This document shows, one piece after another, positions 33,096 through 42,174 of a stretch of DNA of 64,000 nt (position 1 is the first letter of the stretch; each line of letters opens with the position of its first letter). Both the position numbers and the translations under genes were made by a program. Source of the DNA: an uncultured Sphingopyxis sp. (GTDB lineage: Bacteria > Pseudomonadota > Alphaproteobacteria > Sphingomonadales > Sphingomonadaceae); the NCBI GenBank assembly GCA_936933955.1, contig CAKZIN010000034.1, positions 13,235-77,234 of the forward strand. Direction: 5' to 3'. Below the pieces are notes generated by a model, which saw nothing but the letters and a program-made list of their open reading frames with translations, was not told where the DNA came from and ran no database searches.

Positions 33096-34138
33096 TGCCC
33101 TTCCCCATAATAGCTGCCGAAGCGACGTCCGGCGGGCGTGAAGCGCACCCGGTTGAGCAGCAGCGACACTGCATCATGCTGGCCGAGAATGCCGACTGCA
33201 TCGCGCAGCGCCGCTTCGCGCGTCACGTCCGCGCGTACCACCACCAGCACCTGGCCGCACACCTGCGCCAGCACGCCGGGCGACGCGGTTGCGAGCAGCG
33301 GGGTCGAATCGAACAGGATGATGCGCTCGGGCGCGTCGGCCTCGATCGCTTCGACGAGCTGCTGCATACGCGGCGAACCCAACAGTTCCGCATCGCGCGG
33401 CGTCGGTCGCCCCGCTTGCAGCACCGCGAGCCTCGGCAGCTCGGTGGGCACGATCAGCTGCGCGAGGTCGAGCTCCGGGTTGGCGAGCCAGTCGAGCAGG
33501 CCATCGCCTTCTCCCAATCCCAACGTCGCAGATACATCGCCGCGTACCGTGTCGCCGTCGATCAGCACCACCGACAGGTCGGTCTCCCCCGCAAGGCTGA
33601 TGGCGAGGTTGAGCGCGGTGAAGGTCTTGCCCTCATCAGGTTGCGCGGACGTCACCAGCACGCGGCGCCCACCGGGAGTTTGCGCCGCCGTGCGCAGCAG
33701 CTGGCGCTTCACCAGCCGGAATTCCTCTGCCAGTGGGCCCGAGGGGTTGGCGGGATCGATCAGGTGATGTTCCTCGATCATCCCTCGCGTGAGGGGCACC
33801 GGTTGCCCACGCGGGACCAACCGGCGATGCGGTGTGGGCGGGGCGGCACGCGCGGTCGGCGCCGGCGCCGCGAACACCGGTGAAGCATCCCCGGCGTCGG
33901 GCTCGGCCCGCGTTTCGGCGTGCGGAGGCGGGGGCGGCGGGGCCGGTGTTTCCGGCTCAACGCGCGATGCCGCTCGGTTGGGATCGGCCTGAGCGCGCCG
34001 CACCGCACCGTCGATCACCGGGCCGCCATCGTCGAGGCTGCCCGGTTCGATCCGCCGCAAGTTGGTGCCGAAATCGAAGCGCTGGTCCGCGCGTTCGAGC
34101 AGCGAGCGCTTCGGGCGTCCGGGGGGCAGTTCGCTCAT
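33092..34138 (-). CDS. XrtA-associated tyrosine autokinase
   Basis: 348 aa BY-kinase acting with the chain-length determinant encoded upstream. Residues 60-110 are Pro/Ala-rich and likely disordered. Walker A SAQPDEGKT (about 164-172) and Walker A' VVLIDGDT (about 190-197) follow; the C-terminus has a short tyrosine pair (GSYYGEG) where BY-kinases usually have a longer tyrosine cluster. The ATG at 34138 is preferred to a GTG at 34156 because GGAGGACAAGGAC lies between them. Confidence 0.92.
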   Translation of the reverse strand: MSELPPGRPKRSLLERADQRFDFGTNLRRIEPGSLDDGGPVIDGAVRRAQADPNRAASRVEPETPAPPPPPPHAETRAEPDAGDASPVFAAPAPTARAAPPTPHRRLVPRGQPVPLTRGMIEEHHLIDPANPSGPLAEEFRLVKRQLLRTAAQTPGGRRVLVTSAQPDEGKTFTALNLAISLAGETDLSVVLIDGDTVRGDVSATLGLGEGDGLLDWLANPELDLAQLIVPTELPRLAVLQAGRPTPRDAELLGSPRMQQLVEAIEADAPERIILFDSTPLLATASPGVLAQVCGQVLVVVRADVTREAALRDAVGILGQHDAVSLLLNRVRFTPAGRRFGSYYGEGQ

Positions 34139-34160
34139 GTCCTTGTCCTCCGCCACGCGC

Positions 34161-35672
34161 TCACCCGAGCCCCCCTCGCTGAACGAACTCGAGCGCGGTG
34201 ACGAGCGCCGCGACGCCGACCAGCCCAGCGGAGCCCAGCGCGAACCGCCGCAGCCGCACCGCGCGCGCCGAACGCAATTGCGGCGTGAGCAGCTCAGTCA
34301 CCGAACCGATGACAGGCAGCCCTGACGCCCGCGCGAGCTTCTGCGCGGTGGCATAGGTCGTCTGCATCTGCCCCAACGCGAACGCCGCGGCGATCCCGCC
34401 AGCAATCCCTGCCAGGAGCACGCCCAGATTGAACAGCGGCTTGTTGGGGGAGGTGGGCGAAGTGGGCGCGGTCGGCGCATCGAGCACCGTGATGCGCACC
34501 GCGTCCGCATTCTGCTCCGCCGCCCCCCGCAAGCGGATTTGCTCGCGGCGCGCGGTGAGGCGGTCGAACTGGTCCTTGACCACCGTATATTCGCGGTTGA
34601 GCCGGTCGTACTCCGCCGACACCGCGGGCTCCTGCACCCGCGCGGCGGTGATCCGCGCCATCTCCGCCTGCAACTGCCCTCGCCTTGATGAAAGCGCGCT
34701 GCGCTGCGCCGCGAGGCCGGCGTAGGTGGGATTGGGCGAGGTCGTACCAGCGGTGCGAACCGGCGCCACCGTCTCCCGCGCGGCCTGCGCACGCAAGGAT
34801 GCAATCTGCGACTGGAGCGAGATGACGTCGGGATGTTGTGCGGTCAGCCCTCGCGCGCGCAGCCCCGCCATTTCGGCTTCGGCGTTGGCGAGTTGCTGGC
34901 GCGCGACTCCGACGCCGACCGGCGTGCTGACGCTACCCGGCGTGGAGATGGTCGGAGGCGTGGCGGCGAGCTGGCTGTTGACCGCGATCAGCTGCGTGTC
35001 GATCTGCGACAGTTCGGCGCGCGCGGCATCGAGCCGGTTGGACGCCGATCCCGCGCCAGGCAGCAGCCCAAAGTTGCGCGCTTCGAACGCCGAGCGCGCG
35101 CTTTCTGCCTGGGTGAGCTTGCCCTGCGCCTCCGCGAGTTGCGCATCGAGGAAGCGCAGGTTCTGCTCCGCTCCCGCCGCGCCGTCGCGCACCTGCGCGT
35201 CGCGGAACTGCGCAATCATCGCGTTGGCGATACGCGGCGCGAGCGCCATATTCTCGGCATCGCTACGCCCGCCGCCGCCTATCGTGACGGCAAAGTCGAT
35301 GGTGTTGTTGGGCGTCGACGTGACCGCGGTCGCCTGCTGGATTTCCATCGCGGCGCGGGCGCGCGCGGCATCGTCGCTGGCGCGGTCGATCATCCCCGCG
35401 GCCACCGCGACCTCACCCAGATTGCGGGTGGAGGTGAGCGAATCCTTGAGCGTGTCGAAACGGCGCTGCACGTCCAGCGGCATCGCGCCGGGCTCGGGAA
35501 CGACGTCGTTCACTTCGACCTGCACGCGCGCTCGCGATTCGTAGCGGCTCGGGATCAGCGCGACCACCAGCCAGCCGAGCACGCAGATGCCCCACGCCAC
35601 CGCCAGCGCCAGCCAGCGGCGCTGCCAGATGCTGTGCAGCGCAATCCGGATTTCGTCGAGGAGCGAGGTCAC
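34161..35672 (-). CDS. XrtA system polysaccharide chain-length determinant (Wzz-like)
   Basis: 503 aa. One membrane helix near each end (about 19-38 and 443-465) with a large periplasmic, coiled-coil-rich region between, as in PCP/Wzz co-polymerases. The cytoplasmic kinase domain of Wzc is separate here (next gene). It sets polymer length and contacts the Wza-like exporter. The start is GTG at 35672. It follows the exporter by 28 bases. Confidence 0.92.
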   Translation of the reverse strand: MTSLLDEIRIALHSIWQRRWLALAVAWGICVLGWLVVALIPSRYESRARVQVEVNDVVPEPGAMPLDVQRRFDTLKDSLTSTRNLGEVAVAAGMIDRASDDAARARAAMEIQQATAVTSTPNNTIDFAVTIGGGGRSDAENMALAPRIANAMIAQFRDAQVRDGAAGAEQNLRFLDAQLAEAQGKLTQAESARSAFEARNFGLLPGAGSASNRLDAARAELSQIDTQLIAVNSQLAATPPTISTPGSVSTPVGVGVARQQLANAEAEMAGLRARGLTAQHPDVISLQSQIASLRAQAARETVAPVRTAGTTSPNPTYAGLAAQRSALSSRRGQLQAEMARITAARVQEPAVSAEYDRLNREYTVVKDQFDRLTARREQIRLRGAAEQNADAVRITVLDAPTAPTSPTSPNKPLFNLGVLLAGIAGGIAAAFALGQMQTTYATAQKLARASGLPVIGSVTELLTPQLRSARAVRLRRFALGSAGLVGVAALVTALEFVQRGGLG

Positions 35673-35700
35673 TCGGACACCTCAGGGGCAACTGGCGACA

Positions 35701-36357
35701 TCAGAAATTGCTTTCCGGGATGATGATCACATCGCCCGGCTGCAGCCGCACGTTCGCGCTGGTGTCGCCCCGACGGATGAGGTCATTGATGCGCAGCGAA
35801 AATTCCTGCTGCTGCCCGGTGCCGCGATCGTAGCGCACGAGCCGCGCGCGGTTGCCGCTGGCAAGCTCCCCCAGGCCGCCGACCGAGATCATCGCGTCGA
35901 GCAGCGTCATGTTGGCGCGGAACGGGATGGAGGCGGGGCGCTCGGTCGCGCCGATGACGCGGACCTGCTGCGAATAGGTGCCGCTGAACTGGTTGACGAT
36001 CACGCTGACGATCGGATCGTTGATGTAGCGCGACAGCTGCACGCGAATATCCTGCGCGAGCATCGTCGGGGTCTTACCGACCGCGGGTAGATCGGCGATC
36101 AGCGGGGTAGTAATGCGACCGTCGGGACGCACCTGCACCTTGCCGCCAAGCTCGGGGTTGCGCCACACGAACACGGTCAATTCGTCGAGCGGGCCGATGA
36201 CATATTCCTCGCCCGGCCCTTCCTGCCCGGTGACGAAGCTTGCGGGGGGAAGCTCGGGTCCACGCGGCGTGCTCGCACAGCCCCCGAGGGCCATCGCGGA
36301 GAGGCTAACCCCCGCGACCAGCGCATGAAAACGACGCTTGCTGTTCATGGTCCGCAT
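35701..36357 (-). CDS. Wza-like polysaccharide export lipoprotein, XrtA system
   Basis: 218 aa. The signal peptide ends in lipobox LGGC (about residue 27), then the polysaccharide export domain (EYVIGPLDELTVFVWRNPEL, about 51-140) and a SLBB domain (RVIGATERPASIPFRANMTLLDA to the end). It should be the outer-membrane channel base. It is the first gene of the long operon; 95 bases separate it from the decarboxylase upstream. ATG at 36357 or 36348. Confidence 0.93.
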   Translation of the reverse strand: MRTMNSKRRFHALVAGVSLSAMALGGCASTPRGPELPPASFVTGQEGPGEEYVIGPLDELTVFVWRNPELGGKVQVRPDGRITTPLIADLPAVGKTPTMLAQDIRVQLSRYINDPIVSVIVNQFSGTYSQQVRVIGATERPASIPFRANMTLLDAMISVGGLGELASGNRARLVRYDRGTGQQQEFSLRINDLIRRGDTSANVRLQPGDVIIIPESNF

Positions 36358-36452
36358 TCACTCCAACGCAGCGGCTCCGGATACTACGCTGCGCCAGTCG
36401 CTTTCGCGAACAAGGGTGAACATCCGGTTAGCCGTCGCGTACGACCGCCGGG
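36358..36452 (-). promoter_or_regulatory. Probable promoter region of the long exopolysaccharide operon
   Basis: 95 bases upstream of the Wza-like gene. On the minus strand TTCGCG, 18 bases and TAGTAT (about 36405 to 36382) are a weak promoter candidate; TTCGCGAA is also a small palindrome. The only gap of any size between the decarboxylase and the ten genes that follow. Confidence 0.3.
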
Positions 36453-37691
36453 TCAGGCGATCCCCACCACCCGTTCGAGCGCGGCGGGATGGCCCAGGAA
36501 CGCACTCGGGCTGGCGCTGGCTCCATAGGCGCCGGCGAGGAAAAGCGCGACCACGTCGCCGACATCGGCGCGCGGAAATTCCACCGCGTCGCCCAGCCGG
36601 TCGAGCGGGGTGCAGAGGCAGCCGACGACATGCACCACCTCCTCAGCCGGCGCAGCGAACCTGTCGGCCAATGCGATCGGGTAATTACGGCGAATGACGG
36701 TGCCAAAATTCCCGCTCGCGGCGAGCTGATGGTGAAGCCCCCCGTCGACCACCAGAAAAGTCTCACCATGGCTCGTCTTGCGATCGACGATGCGGGTCAG
36801 ATACACCCCCGCCTCCGCCACCAGATAGCGCCCGAGCTCGATCGCCATATGCGTGTCGGCGAGCACTGGCGCCCGCGCTTTGAGCTCCCGCTCCAGCGCC
36901 GCGCCGATGGCGGCGACGTCGAGCGCTAAGTCACCCGCGAAATAGGGAACGCCGAACCCGCCGCCGAGGTTGAGGTGGGGCGGCGCAACCCCCGCCGCCT
37001 CCGACAGTCGCGCGGCCAGCGCCAGCGTGTTGGCCTGCGCCTCGATCAGCGCCTTGGGGTCTAGCGCCTGACTGCCCGCGAAGATGTGAAGCCCGCGATA
37101 ATCGGCAGCGCTAACCGCGATGCGGCGGATCAGTGCGGGTACGCGATCGGCGTCGATGCCAAACGGCTTGGCCCCGCCCCCCATGCGCATTCCCGAGCCC
37201 TTGAGCTCGAAGTCCGGGTTGACCCGCACCGCCAGCTGCGCCGCCACCCCGAGCGCTTCGCCGATATGCAGTGCGCGCTCCGCCTCGCCTTCGCTTTCGA
37301 GGTTGATGGTGGCGCCTGCGCGAATTGCGGCGCTCAGTTCCTCGTGACGCTTGCCGGGCCCGGCGAAGCTGATGCGCTGCGGCGCCATGCCCGCGGCCAC
37401 GGCCTTGTGCAGCTCACCGCCGCTAGCGACGTCGAAGCCGTCCACCAGCCCCGCCATCGCGCTCAACAAATCGGGATGACTGTTGGCCTTGATCGCATAG
37501 TGGATCGACAGGCTGGCGGGCATCGCCGCGCGCAGGTCGCGCACGCGCTGCGTCACCAGCCCCAGGTCATAGACGAACTGCGGCGTCCCCTGCTTCGCCA
37601 ACGCGAGCGCGCTCATGCCGCCGATACGCAGCACGCCGTCGTCGCCGGCGCGATAGCCGGGCGGGATCGGGCCGTGCGGTTTGGCCTTCAC
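36453..37691 (-). CDS. PLP-dependent decarboxylase, exosortase A system-associated
   Basis: 412 aa, alanine-racemase-fold decarboxylase of the LysA/ornithine decarboxylase type. The PLP Lys is in HYAIKANS (about residue 67); HIFAGSQ, LNLGGGFGVPY, ELGRYLVAEAG and VGCLCTPLDRL supply cofactor and substrate contacts, and AGAYGASASP ends the active site. It probably makes an amine or amino acid used as a polysaccharide substituent, together with the ligase encoded upstream, with which it overlaps by GTGA. Confidence 0.9.
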   Translation of the reverse strand: MKAKPHGPIPPGYRAGDDGVLRIGGMSALALAKQGTPQFVYDLGLVTQRVRDLRAAMPASLSIHYAIKANSHPDLLSAMAGLVDGFDVASGGELHKAVAAGMAPQRISFAGPGKRHEELSAAIRAGATINLESEGEAERALHIGEALGVAAQLAVRVNPDFELKGSGMRMGGGAKPFGIDADRVPALIRRIAVSAADYRGLHIFAGSQALDPKALIEAQANTLALAARLSEAAGVAPPHLNLGGGFGVPYFAGDLALDVAAIGAALERELKARAPVLADTHMAIELGRYLVAEAGVYLTRIVDRKTSHGETFLVVDGGLHHQLAASGNFGTVIRRNYPIALADRFAAPAEEVVHVVGCLCTPLDRLGDAVEFPRADVGDVVALFLAGAYGASASPSAFLGHPAALERVVGIA

Positions 37692-39229
37692 GTCGCCGCC
37701 TCGATGCGGGTGCGCATGTCGCCGCAGATGGTGACGCGGTCGAGCTTGCCGTTGGCGTTACGCGGCATCTCCGAGCGAAGGATGATGTCGCGCGGCTGCA
37801 TGAAGTTAGGGAGCGTCGCGCGCAGCGCAGCGCGCAGCTCCGCCTCGAAGTCGCCTTCGACCTCGCCCCGCGGCCGCACGGTGAGCGCGATCGCCTGACC
37901 GCCGACGGGATCGCTGACTCCGCACGCGACCGCTTCGGAGACGAGGCCCGTCGCCTCCGCCGCCTCCTCGATCTCGGTAGGGCTGATGCGGTTGCCGCTC
38001 GCCTTGATCATCTCGTCATCGCGGCCGATGAAGGTCAGGAACCCCTCCGCGTCGCGGCGGACGTTATCGCCGGTCCACACCGCCATCCCGCCATAGCGAG
38101 AGGCCGCGGGCGCGGGGCGGAAACGCTGCGCGGTGCGCTGCTCGTCCTTCCAGTAGCCCTGCGCGACGAGCGGGCCGCAATGCACCAACTCCCCCGCCTC
38201 GTCCGGGTCGGTGAGCGTGCCGTCGGGGCGCACCACCAGCACCTCCGCGTGCGGAATTTCCTTGCCGATCGATTCGGGGCGAGCGTCGATCAGCTCGGGC
38301 TCGAGGTAGGTCGACCGGAACGCTTCGGTGATGCCGTACATTGCGAACAGCCGAGCGTTGGGGAACCGCTGACGAAGTTCCGCCACCAGCCGCCGGGTCA
38401 GCGCGCCGCCACTGTTGGTCAGCCGCCGCAGCCGCGCGGCCGTCGCATCGGGCCATTCGCTGTCGAGCAGCTGCACCCACAGCGGGGGCACTCCGGCGAG
38501 CGTGGTGATCTCAAACCGCTCCACCGCGCGGATCACATCACGCGCGTTGAGGTAGTCGAGCGGAGCGACGCTACCCCCCGCGCGCCAGGTCGAAAGCAGC
38601 TGGTTCTGCCCATAGTCGAACGACAGCGGCAGCACCCCCAGCACGCGATCCTCCGCCGTGAGGCCGAGGTAGCGCGCGACGCTGTCCGCGCCGAGCCACA
38701 GGTTGGCATGGCTCAACATCACGCCCTTGGGCCGCCCGGTGGAGCCCGAAGTGTAAAGGATCGCCGCCAGCGCCGACGGGTCGGCGGACGACCGGGGGAG
38801 CGCGCGGCCGCTCCCCAACAGCACCTCCTCCACCATCTGCTCTTCTGCGAGGTGCGTGGCGGCGGGGAGGTCGCCCGGCTGCAGGCTCGCCGCGCGGCCC
38901 GCGTTGGTGATCAGCCGCGTCGCCCCGCAGTCGGCGAGTATGTGCTGCACCTGGCCGCGCTTGAGCAGTGGGTTGATCGGCACGTGCACCAGCCCGGCAC
39001 GCGGGGCGGCGAGCGGCAGGACCGCCGCGACGGCGCCCTTCCCCAACCAGCTCGCGACGCGCGATCCGGGCTCGGCGCGATCCGCCAGCCACGCCGCGAC
39101 GCGTCCGACCGCCCCCTCCAGCGCGCGATAGTCGAGCGTCCGATCGCGCAACAGCAACGCAGGCGCATCGGGCGCCCCGGCCAGCACATGATCGATCGGG
39201 CTGGCAGCGACGCTTAACAATTCGGCCAT
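37688..39229 (-). CDS. Acyl-CoA ligase (AMP-forming), exosortase A system-associated
   Basis: 513 aa ANL enzyme. P-loop YTSGSTGRPKGVMLSH (about residue 158), YGITEAFR (A5), GDNVRRDAEGFLTFIGRDD (A7/A8) and the catalytic Lys in PRNANGKLDR are all present. In exosortase loci it is believed to activate an acid, perhaps an amino acid, for loading on the small carrier protein encoded at 40385-40657. The ATG at 39229 is the family start. Divergent from the GNAT gene with 61 bases between. Confidence 0.92.
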   Translation of the reverse strand: MAELLSVAASPIDHVLAGAPDAPALLLRDRTLDYRALEGAVGRVAAWLADRAEPGSRVASWLGKGAVAAVLPLAAPRAGLVHVPINPLLKRGQVQHILADCGATRLITNAGRAASLQPGDLPAATHLAEEQMVEEVLLGSGRALPRSSADPSALAAILYTSGSTGRPKGVMLSHANLWLGADSVARYLGLTAEDRVLGVLPLSFDYGQNQLLSTWRAGGSVAPLDYLNARDVIRAVERFEITTLAGVPPLWVQLLDSEWPDATAARLRRLTNSGGALTRRLVAELRQRFPNARLFAMYGITEAFRSTYLEPELIDARPESIGKEIPHAEVLVVRPDGTLTDPDEAGELVHCGPLVAQGYWKDEQRTAQRFRPAPAASRYGGMAVWTGDNVRRDAEGFLTFIGRDDEMIKASGNRISPTEIEEAAEATGLVSEAVACGVSDPVGGQAIALTVRPRGEVEGDFEAELRAALRATLPNFMQPRDIILRSEMPRNANGKLDRVTICGDMRTRIEAAT

Positions 39230-39290
39230 AGGTTCCCGCGATAGTGCGATATGATGAGCCACCCGACTCTCGCCAGGCAAGGGCGATCGG

Positions 39291-40349
39291 GTGGGGCAAA
39301 AGGGTGAATATCAGTTGAACCTCGATGATGCCATTGCCGCAGGGGCCAGCATCCTCGACACGCGCGCCGCGGGCGGGCTCGGGCCGTTCAGCCGCCTCGA
39401 ATGGTTCGCGCTGCTGGCGGGCGCCCTCCCCCCGGGGGAGCGGCCGGAGGTCGTGGTATCCCGCCGCGAAGGCGCCTCGCAGTGGTGGATGATGGCGACG
39501 CCATCGGTGGGGCGCGCGATGCATTCGCTCACGAACTGGTACAGCTTTGCCTGGCGGCCGGAGACGTGCGGCGACGATCATCAGCGCCTCCCCCTCGCCT
39601 GCGACGCCGCGCGAGAGCTCGCGCTTCGCACCGGGCAGTTGCGGCTCGAACCCGTGCGCGAGGAGGACTGCGCGCTGATCGTGACCGCACTCCGCCGCGC
39701 GGGCTGGCTGGTGGAGGCGGAGGCGACGGGGGCCAATCACCGGCTGCTGATCGGGGACCAGGGCTTCGAGGCGTGGTGGGCCAAACGCCCAGGTCAGATG
39801 CGCTCGACCGTCAAACGCAAGGGCCGCGATCCGGCGATTGCCATCCGCATCGAGCGTGATTTCACCGATGACGACTGGGCGGCGTTCGAAGCCGTCTATG
39901 CTTCGAGCTGGAAATGCCCGGAGGGTCGCCCCGACCTCCTCCGCCAGTTCGCGGCGGGCGAGGCGGCGCGTGGGCAGATGCGCCTGGGGCTGCTCGAGTG
40001 GGAGGGCGAGGTGATCGCCGCGCAGTTCTGGACGGTCGAAGGCGACACGGCTTTCATTCACAAGCTGGCGCATCGGCCTGAACATGACCGCCGTTCGCCC
40101 GGAACGCTGCTCACCCACGCGCTCGCCGCAGCGTGCGTGGCGGAGGGGGTGCGGACGATCGACTTCGGCACCGGCGATGATCCCTACAAGAAGCAATGGT
40201 CCGACGACGCCCGCCCGCTCTACACCATCAGCGCGCACAACCCGCGCAGGATCGGGGCTTGGCCCGGCCTCGCGAAGGCGGCGGCGAAGCTGGTGGCGCG
40301 AAGGTTTGAGCCCCGGCTGCGCCTTGCGAGCCGCGCTCCAGTCGGATAG
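39291..40349 (+). CDS. GNAT-family acetyltransferase (BioF2-like), exosortase locus
   Basis: 352 aa. Segments QMRSTVKRKGRD, VYASSWKCPEG, GEVIAAQFWTVEGDTAFIHKLAH and IDFGTGDDPYKKQW match the acetyltransferase_6 family, related to FemAB and to cellulose-biosynthesis GNATs. It may transfer an acyl group from the adjacent carrier protein to the glycan; that is inference from the neighbours. The start is uncertain: GTG 39291 or TTG 39315. The acyl carrier gene follows 35 bases later. Confidence 0.85.
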   Translation: MGQKGEYQLNLDDAIAAGASILDTRAAGGLGPFSRLEWFALLAGALPPGERPEVVVSRREGASQWWMMATPSVGRAMHSLTNWYSFAWRPETCGDDHQRLPLACDAARELALRTGQLRLEPVREEDCALIVTALRRAGWLVEAEATGANHRLLIGDQGFEAWWAKRPGQMRSTVKRKGRDPAIAIRIERDFTDDDWAAFEAVYASSWKCPEGRPDLLRQFAAGEAARGQMRLGLLEWEGEVIAAQFWTVEGDTAFIHKLAHRPEHDRRSPGTLLTHALAAACVAEGVRTIDFGTGDDPYKKQWSDDARPLYTISAHNPRRIGAWPGLAKAAAKLVARRFEPRLRLASRAPVG

Positions 40350-40384
40350 CGCGCGCCGCCGTGACCAAGGACGAGGGAGCAGCG

Positions 40385-40657
40385 ATGAGCGGGGACCAGT
40401 ACGAGCGTGCGGATACGGCGCTGCGGGGCGTACTGACCGACCTGCTCGGCATCGACGCGGCGCGTGTCGCGGCCTTCGACGCCGAAACGCCGCTGTTCGG
40501 AGCGTTGCCCGAGCTCGATTCGATGGCGGTTGCGACGCTGCTCACAGAGCTGGAGGATCGCACCGGCATCGTTGTCGACGATGATGAGGTCGACATCGAG
40601 ATGTTCGAGACCTTCGGCGCGCTGCGCAGCTTCGTCGCGGGCAAGCTCGCAGGGTGA
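40385..40657 (+). CDS. Acyl carrier protein of the exosortase locus
   Basis: 90 aa, acidic, helical. The phosphopantetheine site is the Ser in LPELDSMAVATLL. It is a dedicated carrier, not the fatty-acid synthase AcpP, and probably receives the group activated by the AMP-forming ligase encoded at 37688-39229. The ATG at 40385 (MSGDQYERAD) has GAGGGAGC ahead. The stop overlaps the start of the fused hydrolase (GTGA). Confidence 0.88.
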   Translation: MSGDQYERADTALRGVLTDLLGIDAARVAAFDAETPLFGALPELDSMAVATLLTELEDRTGIVVDDDEVDIEMFETFGALRSFVAGKLAG

Positions 40658-42174
40658 ACGAGCGCGTCCCGGCGCTGCGCTTCGGCCCGGGTGATGCGCG
40701 CTGGCGGGTGCTGCTGATCCCGCCGCTGTTCGATGAAGCCAACCGTATGCGCCGCACGCTCGCGATGACCATGCGCGCGCTCGCCGACCAAGGCGTGGCG
40801 AGCCTGCTCCCCGACCTTCCCGCGCAGGGCGAGAGCTTGCTTCCGAACGAAGCGGCGACGCTTGAGCTGTGGCGCGAAGGGCTGCGCGAGTTGGCCCGAA
40901 ACGAACGTCCGTTGATCGTCGCGAGCTGGCGCGGCGGCGCGCTGATCGACGATGCGGTGGAGGGCGCGCTCGGCTGGTGGCGGATGAGCCCCGTTGCGGG
41001 CGCGAGCCTCGTTCGCGCGCTCCTGCGCACACGCATCGCGGGGGACAAGGAGGGCGGGCGAACGACGACTGCCGACAGCCTGCGCCGCGACGCAGCCGCT
41101 GCGCCTGTCGAACTGGGCGGCTACCGCCTGTCGGGCGCGATGCTCGATCAGCTCGACCGCGCGACACCCGTCGCAGTTTCGCCGGTGCGCGAGGTGACAC
41201 CCGCCGAAATGAACGGCTCCGCGCTGTGGCTGCGCAGCCAGCCCGGCGAGGATCGCGCGATGGCGGAAGCGATGGCGGCCGATCTCGCGAATTGGGGAAA
41301 GGAACTCGCGACCCTCGCGGCCCTCGCGACCCCGCCGACCAGCGCGCCCGAGCCCAAACCACCCTCGCCGCAGAGAGAAATCGTCTGGTTCGACGTCGAC
41401 GGCAGCCGATGCGCTGCGACGCTCGACCGCGCGGCAGGGTCGACGGGGTTGCTGATCGTTTCCGGCGGCAACGAAGTCCGCTGCGGCGCGCATCGCGGCA
41501 TGGCGGAGCTGGCAGGGACGGTCGCGGCGGAGGGCTGGCCGGTGTTCCGCTACGACCGGCGCGGGATCGGCGACAGCGAGGGGGAAAACCGCGAGTATCT
41601 CTCCGCAGAACCAGACATTGCGGCCGCCGCGCGAACGTTTCGCGAGGCTTGCCCGCAAGTCACACGGCTGGTGGCATTCGGCAATTGCGATTCGGCGACG
41701 GCGCTGGCGCTGTTCGCGAACGCCGCGGGCATCGACCGCCTGCTGCTTGGCAATCCGTGGACGCTGGAGGATGAGGGCGACGGGGCGCCGGGCGACGAGG
41801 CCGCGACGCCGCTCCCATCACCCGCCGAAGTACGCGCGCGTTACCTCGCGAAACTTACGCAGCCTTCCGAATGGTGGCGGTTGCTGCGTGGCGGCGTCGA
41901 TCTGGGCAAGCTCGCCAAGGGCATCGCCCGTGCCCGCCAGCCCGACGCGCCCCCTGCAGCGGTGGCGGAACGACTGCTCGCCGCACTTGCCAATGGCGGC
42001 GATGTGCGCATCTTGCTCGCGAGCCGCGACCGTATTGCGCGCGAGTTCGAGCGGACGATCCGCCTCCCCGGCCTGCGCATCGAACGCGTGGACAGCGCCA
42101 GCCACAGCTTCGCCGACGACGCGGCGCGGGACTGGCTGCGCGCGCGCATCCTGGCCGCGCTGCGCGAAGATTAG
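40654..42174 (+). CDS. Fused exosortase A system-associated hydrolase 2 and hydrolase 1
   Basis: 506 aa with two alpha/beta-hydrolase domains in one chain. Residues 1-222 match hydrolase 2 (LLIPPLFDEANRMRRT, LLPDLPAQGES; nucleophile-elbow position VASWRGG, Ser91). A Pro-rich linker (about 222-241) joins it to hydrolase 1 (about 242-506: RYDRRGIGDSEG; elbow FGNCDSAT with Cys345; a C-terminal ASHSF His). Elsewhere these are usually two separate adjacent genes. The role may be release or transfer of the acyl group from the carrier. The start is GTG; the stop overlaps the helicase stop by four bases. Confidence 0.9.
   Translation: MNERVPALRFGPGDARWRVLLIPPLFDEANRMRRTLAMTMRALADQGVASLLPDLPAQGESLLPNEAATLELWREGLRELARNERPLIVASWRGGALIDDAVEGALGWWRMSPVAGASLVRALLRTRIAGDKEGGRTTTADSLRRDAAAAPVELGGYRLSGAMLDQLDRATPVAVSPVREVTPAEMNGSALWLRSQPGEDRAMAEAMAADLANWGKELATLAALATPPTSAPEPKPPSPQREIVWFDVDGSRCAATLDRAAGSTGLLIVSGGNEVRCGAHRGMAELAGTVAAEGWPVFRYDRRGIGDSEGENREYLSAEPDIAAAARTFREACPQVTRLVAFGNCDSATALALFANAAGIDRLLLGNPWTLEDEGDGAPGDEAATPLPSPAEVRARYLAKLTQPSEWWRLLRGGVDLGKLAKGIARARQPDAPPAAVAERLLAALANGGDVRILLASRDRIAREFERTIRLPGLRIERVDSASHSFADDAARDWLRARILAALRED

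Noticed and set aside
36380..36415. CTTGTT and TAGTAT as a standard promoter for the exopolysaccharide operon
   Set aside because: The spacer would be 22 bases, too long; a weaker TTCGCG minus-35 at 18 bases was noted with low confidence instead.
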